DNA from: Spirochaetia bacterium
GTDB taxonomy: Bacteria; Spirochaetota; Spirochaetia; Treponematales; Breznakiellaceae
Reading direction: 5' to 3'
Length of the DNA: 8,187 nt
NCBI GenBank assembly: GCA_026002025.1
Contig: BOAU01000085.1
Location: 1-8,187 of the forward strand
Shown: positions 1-5,576 of the stretch, in pieces
How positions within the stretch are numbered: the stretch's first letter is position 1
How the letters are laid out: the number at the start of each line of letters is the position of its first letter
Translations under genes and position numbers: made by a program
The notes under the pieces: generated by a model
The model's database searches: none
What the model was told of the DNA's origin: nothing
What the model saw: only the letters and a program-made list of their open reading frames with translations

Positions 1-79
1 TGCTTGCATTCAACGCATTAAAAAAATCGCCTTTGGGTTTCGGAACAAAGAACGGTTTAAGCGTTCTATCCTTTTTCAC
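1..79 (-). CDS. Start of the next phage gene (partial, product unknown)
   Basis: An open frame of 26 codons runs off the left edge of the window. It begins at a GTG (79-77) whose first bases overlap a TGA stop (78-76) of another frame, and reads VKKDRTLKPFFVPKPKGDFF and onward. It lies just downstream of the terminase, where a head-tail joining or portal gene is expected, but too little is visible to name it. There is no clear ribosome binding site in front of the GTG. A better site (GGAAGGA) lies 3 nt before an ATG at 96-94, but that frame (MSKPPR) stops at 76-78. The gene may therefore start at 96 with a one-base frameshift, or MSKPPR may be the last residues of the preceding gene. Confidence 0.45.
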   Translation of the reverse strand, partial: MKKDRTLKPFFVPKPKGDFFNALNAS

Positions 80-109
80 CTGGGCGGTTTGGACATGAGT
101 CCTTCCACC

Positions 110-262
110 TCATAGCCGGAAGAGCCATTTTTCTTTATCAAATTCTTTATCTAAATATGTTAATCCATATGGAGGATCTGTTATACATGCATCAACACTA
201 TCACTAACAACATTTTTTAGTTCACTTAAACTATCACCAAGAATTAATGAAAAATTATCCAC
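110..262 (-). pseudogene. DNA methyltransferase, N-terminal fragment (N4/N6 type)
   Basis: This is a 50-codon frame starting at GTG (262-260), with a GGAG ribosome binding site 7 nt upstream. It encodes a typical beginning of an N6_N4_Mtase-family DNA methyltransferase: an ILGDSLSEL segment at residues 7-15, then the catalytic motif IV TDPPYGL at residues 28-34. A DPPY motif so close to the N-terminus suggests that the AdoMet-binding motif lay downstream, as in beta-class enzymes. The homologous sequence stops near residue 46, after DKEKW, and the frame ends in four unrelated codons. Only about 46 of an expected 200-300 or more residues remain, so no activity is likely. It belongs to the AT-rich insert and was cut where that insert meets phage DNA, at about 120-127. 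Confidence 0.6.
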
Positions 263-315
263 TATTTAACTCCATTTAACTTATTTAATTCTAATTATGC
301 TCTTAATTGTTACAC

Positions 316-441
316 TTATTCCTGAACTAAAGTTAAAATTGATTGAAAATATAAACACAAATTTATTGAAGCAAATTGGGCTTCTGGTCCGAGATCAATA
401 TCAAAAGATAAACTTATTCTTAGGTTAAAAAATGGGATATA
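316..441 (-). pseudogene. Unidentified gene remnant, 3' end only
   Basis: An open frame lies between an in-frame stop at 442-444 and a TAA at 316-318. It has 41 codons and no good start. It reads YIPFFNLRISLSFDIDLGPE, then AQFASINLCLYFQSILTLVQ, with a final E. It lies 53 nt ahead of the methyltransferase start, in the same direction. The spacing is what one expects if it were the tail of a gene upstream of the methyltransferase, such as a restriction partner, with its 5' part removed by the IS. I recognise no family, and a frame of this length can occur by chance in AT-rich DNA. Confidence 0.2.
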
Positions 442-460
442 TTAAATAAGAGAAAATAAT

Positions 461-1489
461 CTATGCTACCAGTTTCAAAACTGATTGACTCAACACTGCA
501 TCAAATGCAGAACTATACTCTCGGTTATTCTGTCTAAAACAGAATTCATCTACATATTTTTGCATATACTTGACAGAAATATGGTGATAAATTCCATATA
601 CCCCACGTTTCAGATTTGCCCAAAATCCTTCAATACCGTTGGTGTGAATACCATTGCCATTACTAAATTGTCCAAGGGAATGGTTGACACTAAGGTGCAC
701 AAATTTTGTTTTTTTGTCCAGGATGTTATATCCTTTGAACTCGTCAGAAACTACCGTAGTATTCTGCTCGTATCCGTTTTGATCCTCATATTTATCTTTG
801 CAAACTGTATCCAACACATTCAAGAGTTGTTTACCGGTGAGTTTTTTACCCTCTTTATTAGGAAACGCAACTTGGGCATAAACTCGTTTGGTGTTTCTCT
901 CTTTAATCCCAATCACTGGGGTTTTTTTAGTACCGCGCCCGCGCTTGTTTTCCTCAGTATGTGCTTTGTGACAAACCCCATCAGCATCAATATAAACATT
1001 CTCTTTTCTCGGTTTTCCACCAACATAGGTTTCATCAATTTCTACCAATGCTTCAAATGATTTTGCCATATCCACATTACCCATTGCAGTCCTAATCTGT
1101 TTGAGCATTCTCCACGCAGTTTTATACATCACGCCAATTTCTCGTTGAAGTTGACAGGCAGAAATACCTTTCTTGGCGTTTAAAAAGAGGTGTATAGCAT
1201 AAAACCATTTTCTCATATCGGTAGATGATTTTTCAAAGATAGTGCCGGTGAATGGTGAAAAGGTATTCTTGCAGTTATGGCAATGGCATACTTTCATACG
1301 ACTAGAATAATGGTAGACATAGAGGGTTTCACCACAGTGAGGGCACTTTAAAGTATAGGGGTAAGGGTTTGCGTCACAGGGTTCTAACCTGCTGTCATGG
1401 TAGCGGATATGGAAAAAGTAAGCGATTGCTGCTTCTTCCACTGGAAACATTTGGTTAAACTCTAAAAAGGTCAGTTGTTTCGCACTCAT
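461..1489 (-). CDS. IS1595-family (ISXO2-like) transposase
   Basis: This 342-residue protein looks complete. Residues 49-73 form a zinc ribbon (C49-x2-C52 and C70-x2-C73), followed by a helix-turn-helix-like stretch at about 108-135. The DDE-type catalytic core (DDE_Tnp_ISXO2) begins at about residue 148. It has EIDETYVGGK with the first Asp at 152, VVSDEFKGY with the second Asp at 249, and the family signature HTNGIEGFWANLKRG at 282-296 with its Asn and Glu. The protein cuts and joins the ends of its own IS. The length suits the family. The start at ATG 1489-1487 has no Shine-Dalgarno sequence, and a promoter lies immediately upstream. The terminase frame extends 35 bases into this gene in another frame. 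The gene is intact, so the IS may still be active. Confidence 0.92.
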   Translation of the reverse strand: MSAKQLTFLEFNQMFPVEEAAIAYFFHIRYHDSRLEPCDANPYPYTLKCPHCGETLYVYHYSSRMKVCHCHNCKNTFSPFTGTIFEKSSTDMRKWFYAIHLFLNAKKGISACQLQREIGVMYKTAWRMLKQIRTAMGNVDMAKSFEALVEIDETYVGGKPRKENVYIDADGVCHKAHTEENKRGRGTKKTPVIGIKERNTKRVYAQVAFPNKEGKKLTGKQLLNVLDTVCKDKYEDQNGYEQNTTVVSDEFKGYNILDKKTKFVHLSVNHSLGQFSNGNGIHTNGIEGFWANLKRGVYGIYHHISVKYMQKYVDEFCFRQNNREYSSAFDAVLSQSVLKLVA

Positions 1490-3302
1490 TATGGTATAAA
1501 TATACTACAAATGGTGGATTTTTCAAACTATTTAGGATTGGATAGTAAAATGTTAGTGTATACTTTTTTATACAATTTTGGTGTAATTTAATTTGTATGT
1601 GAGGGGATAATTCCGATATTTTTTTATAATGCCAGGTGCTGATTAAATAATACATTTCATTGGATGGGCCGATCCTCGATGTTCTCCACCGTTTAAGTCC
1701 CATGGGAAGGTCGGGTTTTTCACCTTTTTTTGAATTGGCTTTGATCATTGAATCCCCTTTGGATGGGTAAAAGTTATTCATTCGGGAGCAGAATTTCATA
1801 ATCTCCACATCTCGGTTATCCACACTATCCCCGGCATCCACGAGAACCAGCCTTACATCAAACGGCACACCGTCCTTTCTGTAAAATTTCATCTCGGTTT
1901 TAAGTACCCATTGATAAAAATTTTCCCATGCACCCTCGAAAGCGTCCAGCGTAGACCCGATAAAGGCACGGTGCATAATTAGCCATTTTCTATAACCAGG
2001 GCCAGTTCCAATGACGGAAAATTCTATCCGCGGCGGATTGGCAGGGTCTTTTTCAGAGCCCCGCTGTACGTCAATGCCGCCGGTGAGGTAATAGATCATA
2101 TCGCTTGGTATCGTACATTCGTGATAATTCCCCCGCAAAGCAAGGACGGTTTTAAGCGGCGGTCGGGTGCCTTCGTCTTTGAAAGGCAGACCGCCATACA
2201 TATTGATGAAACTCCTGGTCGCCGCCGCCCCGCCCTCTTCCGCTTTCAGTTTCTGCCTATAAATTTCTGTGAAGGTAATCATTCCCACCGGCGCGGCCAG
2301 GCTGTTTATCTGGTAGCTGCGATAGGTTGCATCGGTCGTTGTTCGTGTCGGTTCCCAATGTGCGGGTTGAAGTTCCCGCTTCGGGTGTTCTTTACATTTT
2401 GGGTGTTCTGCATACATCTGGCGTTTGTGATAATCGTGGATTTCGCCCCCGCAACGAGGGCAGATATAAACCGCTTCGGTAAGAGTATCGTTTTTCATAA
2501 TGGGCCTTAGGCCATACTTGGTATCTTCGTTGCCCATTTTTAATTCCAGATTTTCGCCGCAGTGAACACATGGCAAAACCCACCGGCGCATATCGCCCCT
2601 TTCGTAATACTGGTATATGAGGGACGCTTCAAAGGTGGTGGGAGAACTGAACAGCGTTATCTTCCGGCGTTCGGCCCATGAATTGGTATGAGCCATAAGA
2701 ATCTCGGCAAAGGAACCCTCGGAACCGGCAACGCCGGGGGGCGTCCCGTCCAGTTCGTCAATGAGCAGCACCCGCTTGTCATGCGCCCTGCGGGCGGCAA
2801 CGCTGCGGCTGGATATCACATCCAGGGTTCCGCCGATGTACTCTACTTTTTTAGGAGTCATACCGGTGCGGCGGGATTTTGAAGATACGGCCTGAGCGGT
2901 GATTTTGTCTGCGAAGCCCAGGGATTCTATAAGGTGGGGCAATTTTGATATTGAGAATTCATTACAGAGGTCTTCGCTGGCCGTGGCGTACATGGCCGGA
3001 GCCGGGGCACAATCCATGTAGTACGCCAGAACATTTTCAAGGATGGTGCTGGCTCCAATCTTCCGGGCTTTGCAAATCGCCTGTATCTGTACCGGAGAAT
3101 AGGGGCTCATATTCTCCATCCACTCAACGCCGTATGGGGTGCGGGAGTTTTTCCAGAATCCGGGAAACGGTGTCCCTGGGGGGAGCACCCGGCGGCCTTC
3201 CACATAGGCGGCTATACTTTTAGGCGGGCGGGAATCGGGAAGTTTGCTGAATAAATCTTTTAGGTACCGGTATTCGGTTTCCGATTCCCGGGCAATGCTC
3301 AT
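1455..3302 (-). CDS. terL: Phage terminase large subunit, GpA family, C-terminus lost to the insertion
   Basis: TerL cuts concatemeric DNA and drives it into the prohead with its ATPase. The frame has 615 codons; about the first 561 are phage-derived. There is a Walker A-like CKARKIGAST at 77-86, a Walker B RVLLIDELDG at 177-186, and a coupling-motif region KITLFSSPT at 214-222. A CxxC pair of cysteine motifs follows at 245/248 and 281/284. The nuclease domain starts with GGIDVQ (D411) and continues with LVDAGDS (D489). After WHYKK at 557-561 the remaining 54 residues (from 1619 down to 1455) come from AT-rich IS DNA and resemble no terminase. The missing part normally holds the last nuclease elements and the portal-binding tail, so DNA cutting and packaging are probably lost. 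ATG 3302 overlaps the TerS stop (ATGA), indicating translational coupling. Confidence 0.88.
   Translation of the reverse strand: MSIARESETEYRYLKDLFSKLPDSRPPKSIAAYVEGRRVLPPGTPFPGFWKNSRTPYGVEWMENMSPYSPVQIQAICKARKIGASTILENVLAYYMDCAPAPAMYATASEDLCNEFSISKLPHLIESLGFADKITAQAVSSKSRRTGMTPKKVEYIGGTLDVISSRSVAARRAHDKRVLLIDELDGTPPGVAGSEGSFAEILMAHTNSWAERRKITLFSSPTTFEASLIYQYYERGDMRRWVLPCVHCGENLELKMGNEDTKYGLRPIMKNDTLTEAVYICPRCGGEIHDYHKRQMYAEHPKCKEHPKRELQPAHWEPTRTTTDATYRSYQINSLAAPVGMITFTEIYRQKLKAEEGGAAATRSFINMYGGLPFKDEGTRPPLKTVLALRGNYHECTIPSDMIYYLTGGIDVQRGSEKDPANPPRIEFSVIGTGPGYRKWLIMHRAFIGSTLDAFEGAWENFYQWVLKTEMKFYRKDGVPFDVRLVLVDAGDSVDNRDVEIMKFCSRMNNFYPSKGDSMIKANSKKGEKPDLPMGLKRWRTSRIGPSNEMYYLISTWHYKKISELSPHIQIKLHQNCIKKYTLTFYYPILNSLKNPPFVVYLYHNECETTDLFRV
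1499..1526 (-). promoter_or_regulatory. Candidate promoter of the transposase
   Basis: On the minus strand TTGAAA (1526-1521) is followed after 16 nt by TATATT (1504-1499). Transcription would start only about 3 nt before the transposase ATG at 1489. There is no Shine-Dalgarno sequence there, so the message would be practically leaderless. That is compatible with weak, IS-typical expression. The assignment rests on consensus matching in AT-rich DNA. Confidence 0.4.
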
Positions 3303-4690
3303 TTATTCCCTGCTTTGGTTTTCGCCTTCGGTTTTTTCAATGCCTTTGAGCCGGACTTCCTGGATGGCTTAACATCTTCATCCGGAAATTCCAGTTCGTC
3401 CACTTCTTCGATCTCGCCCTTTTTAAGGGACTCGTTGAAATCAATCAGGTGTCGCTTAATCGCGGAGAGGGCATCATATATCTCGTCATCCATAATTTCC
3501 GACATTTTGAGGATGATCTTCGGGTCCTTTATCTTTGCTTCGGCAGCCACCAGGCCCATTATTTTTGACGATAACGGGGTTAATACGGAGGTGTGAACCG
3601 AATATACCCGGCCCATCATCAACGTCACCGCCTTGCGGTTGATCAGTTCATCAAGAGCCTTTTTGTTCTGGATTTGGAGTTTCTCGGCCCGTGCCTGCTT
3701 ATAGAGTAAATCCCACTCGTTACCCGCGGGCTTGTCCCCTCCGGCGATATAGCTTGCAATGGGATCAGAATCAATGTCGTACAGTTTCTTGCGGCCAATA
3801 ATTTCATCCGGTTCTACCCCGTTATTTTTAATCCAGTGATTCACCGCCGAAGCCGTTACGTGGGCAAGCTGCGCAACCTCTGTAGGCGTTTTGAGATCCA
3901 TTATTTTCCCCCCCTTCGACTTTGCTTCCGCGCGCGCTTTGTTTAAGGCAACGGCGACATAATTGTCAAAGATCGCCTGTGTGGTGAAGGTCTTCCGTAC
4001 TAATTCCAGCGTTTCTTCACGCCAGTCAAACACCGGCCCTTTGATCTCGGCGCCGAATCTTTGAAGGCGGATTGGCTGCGGAAACCATTGTTTTTCTTTG
4101 TCCATTTTGTCCGAGAAGGTATAAAGCCCGGCATCGAAGCCTTCTTTTTCAAGAATGAAAACACCCCGGTACCGCTTTTTCCACAACGAAGCCATGAACT
4201 GCACATTTTTTTTGCCGGATTTTACCGATGGACCCGTGAAGTTTCGGGCATTGGGGATCGTCTTTGATGGATCAAGACGCATGCTTCTTTTTACCATTCC
4301 GCCCATACTGCCGCCACGGGAAGCCGGACCGATGACACGTTGCCTCTTTACCTTGAGTGAAGGATCAATTTGTTCAGCCCATCCAGTAAAATTCTCCCCG
4401 TACTTCGATGAGGAACCGCCGGCAACGGAACCCGCAGACGATTGAATCCCATCTAGGCCGGTATCGGATGCTGATTTGGCGCGTTCAAATTTCATGGCCC
4501 CGCTGACAAAAGAGGGTTGCCTTACAGTTTCATGCTTGGCAATGGCAGAAGGGGCTTTGCGTTTAAAATCTACTGCCAAATCCGTGGTCAATTTGTAGGT
4601 CATGGCTTTAAGCTGCTTTGGATATGCCGCAAGCATATTCTGCAAAATGTCCATTCCTATGACTTTTACGCTGATCGTATCACTACTCAT
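3299..4690 (-). CDS. Tail-completion/minor-tail-like protein fused to terminase small subunit
   Basis: The 463-residue frame appears to be two proteins. Residues 1-263 (VKVIGMDILQNMLAAYPKQL near the start, WKKRYRGVFILE at 170-181, RFGAEIKGP at 211-219) look like a phage tail-completion or minor tail Z-like protein; this is a resemblance only. Residues 264-463 begin with their own Met and match Nu1-type TerS: an HTH at about 268-294 (TPTEVAQLAHVTASAVNHWI), a helical middle, and a highly basic Lys-rich tail. TerS recognises the packaging site and recruits TerL, the next gene, which overlaps by ATGA. The two halves meet at a run of seven Gs (3914-3908). Six Gs would end the first protein at a TAA overlapping the ATG of the second. 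The start at 4690 has AAGGA 7 nt upstream. The fusion may be real, a recent mutation or a sequencing error. Confidence 0.75.
   Translation of the reverse strand: MSSDTISVKVIGMDILQNMLAAYPKQLKAMTYKLTTDLAVDFKRKAPSAIAKHETVRQPSFVSGAMKFERAKSASDTGLDGIQSSAGSVAGGSSSKYGENFTGWAEQIDPSLKVKRQRVIGPASRGGSMGGMVKRSMRLDPSKTIPNARNFTGPSVKSGKKNVQFMASLWKKRYRGVFILEKEGFDAGLYTFSDKMDKEKQWFPQPIRLQRFGAEIKGPVFDWREETLELVRKTFTTQAIFDNYVAVALNKARAEAKSKGGKIMDLKTPTEVAQLAHVTASAVNHWIKNNGVEPDEIIGRKKLYDIDSDPIASYIAGGDKPAGNEWDLLYKQARAEKLQIQNKKALDELINRKAVTLMMGRVYSVHTSVLTPLSSKIMGLVAAEAKIKDPKIILKMSEIMDDEIYDALSAIKRHLIDFNESLKKGEIEEVDELEFPDEDVKPSRKSGSKALKKPKAKTKAGNK
3899..3914 (-). promoter_or_regulatory. terS: Internal ribosome binding site and start of the terminase small subunit
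   Basis: A G7 run (3914-3908) lies 6 nt before ATG 3901-3899 on the minus strand, an efficient Shine-Dalgarno arrangement. Translation from here would give a 200-residue TerS of normal length (3901-3299) whose HTH starts a few residues in. TerS may therefore be made separately even though the upstream frame runs through. The same G run is also the base-slippage site that decides whether the two genes are fused. Confidence 0.6.
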
Positions 4691-4950
4691 ACGTTCGTCC
4701 TTTCTGGTTCAAAATTAAAAAGCCCCACCCGCAACCGGCGGGCAGCCTTATTTGCAGGCAGGGCTATTGGAGGCAGAAAAAAATTGTGAAACCGGTTCAT
4801 GGGCCGGGTCGGGGGTGTACAGGATGGTTGCAGAAGACCAACTGCACAAATTGAGGCGGATTTTTGCCTCGCAGTTTTTGCCAAAAGTACGGCGGGACTG
4901 ACTCCCTCCGGCCGGCCAGAATTTGGTACAGTACCTTTTACAAACAACAC
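4687..4950 (-). CDS. Small protein of unknown function overlapping a structured RNA
   Basis: An 87-codon frame begins at GTG 4950, with GAGGGGG about 8 nt upstream, 13 nt after the stop of the preceding gene. It ends with a TGA overlapping the next ATG (ATGA, 4690-4687). Placement and signals thus look like those of a real operon member. The protein is basic and rich in Ala, Pro, Arg and Ser, with SASICAVGLLQPSCTPPTRP in the middle and PANKAARRLRVGLFNFEP near the end. This tail is the direct translation of the three-way-junction RNA. It reminds me of the small Ash/Icd-like ORFs of P4-type elements, but that is from memory and uncertain. It may be a short protein, a leader controlling readthrough, or a chance frame across a conserved RNA. 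Confidence 0.4.
   Translation of the reverse strand: MLFVKGTVPNSGRPEGVSPAVLLAKTARQKSASICAVGLLQPSCTPPTRPMNRFHNFFLPPIALPANKAARRLRVGLFNFEPERTNV
4711..4765 (-). terminator. Three-way-junction RNA followed by a U-run (terminator or attenuator)
   Basis: On the minus strand, 4765-4760 pairs with 4726-4721 (six pairs, one G-U), closing two hairpins: 4759-4756 with 4748-4745 (GCCT/AGGC, 7-nt loop), and 4743-4738 with 4732-4727 (GCCCGC/GCGGGT, 5-nt loop). Only one base (4744) is unpaired between them. The closing stem runs straight into TTTTTAATTTT. This has the form of an intrinsic terminator in front of the tail/terminase genes. The 20 bases between it and the ATG at 4690 hold the ribosome binding site and leave no room for a promoter, so readthrough must be possible for the late genes to be expressed. 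Confidence 0.6.
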
Positions 4951-4963
4951 CGCCCTAACCCCC

Positions 4964-5236
4964 TCAGCACCTGATATCGGATGTCTTTTCGCGTTCCGTG
5001 ATGGCTTTGATGTATTCCCATCCTTCGGCTTCGCTGGAAACGCTTTTGATTTTCACGTTGCCCTTAAACACCGCCTGCCTGCCGGTGTACGGATTAAACC
5101 GGTAGTGATAACCATTGATGTCATGGGCCGGGAAACCACCGCCCGGAACTGGCCGGACAAAGTGATCCATTTCGGCTACTTTCCACCATTCCCCTCCCAG
5201 CCTGAACAAATGTTTCATCCACGCTTTGGTTGTCAT
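4964..5236 (-). CDS. Small conserved-looking phage protein, function unknown
   Basis: This is a 90-residue protein with no family I recognise. It is rich in aromatic residues (GGEWWKVAEMDHF at 14-26, NGYHYRFNPYTGRQAVF at 41-57) and looks like a single small globular domain with beta-strand character. No signal peptide or membrane segment is visible. Its ATG (5236-5234) overlaps the stop of the 97-residue gene upstream by ATGA, so the two are probably translationally coupled and expressed together. Its position between the replication helicase and the packaging genes is where small accessory proteins of phages often lie, but this does not define a function. The real-gene call rests on the tight overlap and uninterrupted frame. 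Confidence 0.65.
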   Translation of the reverse strand: MTTKAWMKHLFRLGGEWWKVAEMDHFVRPVPGGGFPAHDINGYHYRFNPYTGRQAVFKGNVKIKSVSSEAEGWEYIKAITEREKTSDIRC

Positions 5237-5526
5237 TTCGTTTCCGCCTTGGTGGCTGTCAGCGCCGCTTCATTGGCCGCCTCTTCTTCGTCCCTGATGA
5301 AAGAAGGCCAGTCTGTTATGTTTCGCATTTTTTCAATAAAGAACTCCGCCAAGTCTTCTGCAAAGTCGACAATCTTGTTCTCAGGATAGAGGCCGTAATC
5401 TTTAAGAGTATCTTCGTCAAATAAGGCTGGGTTTGCCGCCAATGCAATGGCGAACTTCTCCGCCAGTTCGATGGAATAATCCATGCTGGTTAATTTCTCA
5501 AATGTCTCCCTTGCTGTTGTTTTCAT
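5233..5526 (-). CDS. Small acidic helical phage protein, function unknown
   Basis: This 97-residue protein is strongly acidic and mostly helical in appearance: TFEKLTSMDYSIELAEKFAI near the start, VDFAEDLAEFFIEKM in the middle, then a Glu/Ala-rich tail. It has no membrane segment, cysteine motif or catalytic signature that I can see. The ATG at 5526 is preceded by AAGGGAG at about 9 nt, a good ribosome binding site. It follows the helicase gene after a 50-nt gap containing a perfect hairpin, and overlaps the next gene by ATGA. Acidic small proteins in this position can be DNA mimics or protein-binding adaptors, but nothing here shows that. Confidence 0.7.
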   Translation of the reverse strand: MKTTARETFEKLTSMDYSIELAEKFAIALAANPALFDEDTLKDYGLYPENKIVDFAEDLAEFFIEKMRNITDWPSFIRDEEEAANEAALTATKAETK

Positions 5527-5552
5527 CTTCCACTTCTCCCTTTCTGTTTATT

Positions 5553-5572
5553 CCAGGTCCATACGGACCTGG
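5553..5572 (-). repeat. Perfect 8-bp inverted repeat between helicase and small genes
   Basis: CCAGGTCC and GGACCTGG are separated by 4 bases, just after the helicase stop (5577) and 27 nt before the next start codon (5526). RNA would form a stable hairpin with a tetraloop. No U-run follows, so it is not a standard intrinsic terminator. It could be an RNA-processing or stability hairpin separating helicase and downstream expression, or a protein binding site in DNA. Confidence 0.6.
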
Positions 5573-5576
5573 CAAA

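Larger units (their letters stand above)
113..1625. mobile_element. AT-rich insertion carrying an IS1595-type element and gene remnants
   Basis: This block of roughly 1.5 kb is clearly more AT-rich than the phage genes on both sides. It contains the intact transposase, an unidentified 3' gene remnant and a methyltransferase 5' fragment. Its right edge is placed at about 1605-1625, where the terminase frame stops resembling its family. Its left edge is at about 113-127, where the methyltransferase frame stops making sense. I could not find convincing terminal inverted repeats for the IS, nor an 8-bp direct repeat at the two outer junctions. The exact IS ends are thus unknown, and the whole block is probably not one simple transposition. 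IS1595-family elements can carry passenger genes, so the extra fragments may be passenger remains or host DNA moved along with the IS. Confidence 0.55.

Noticed and set aside
485..1060. 191-codon plus-strand frame opposite the transposase
   Set aside because: It is fully antisense to a complete, clearly recognisable transposase, and its hydrophobic composition follows from the complementary codons.
1600..1640. Terminal inverted repeat of the IS shared with 250-330
   Set aside because: Short similarities such as ATTATCC and TTACAC are seen on both sides, but they are brief, badly placed and expected in AT-rich DNA.
3899..3914. Programmed ribosomal frameshift at the G7-A4 run
   Set aside because: The present frame is already open through the joint, and the classic heptamer would be in the wrong register. 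A change in G number explains the arrangement more simply, although transcriptional slippage is not excluded.
4799..5389. 196-codon plus-strand frame across the small genes
   Set aside because: It has no ribosome binding site, lies antisense to three minus-strand frames with good start signals and ATGA overlaps, and shows no recognisable domain.
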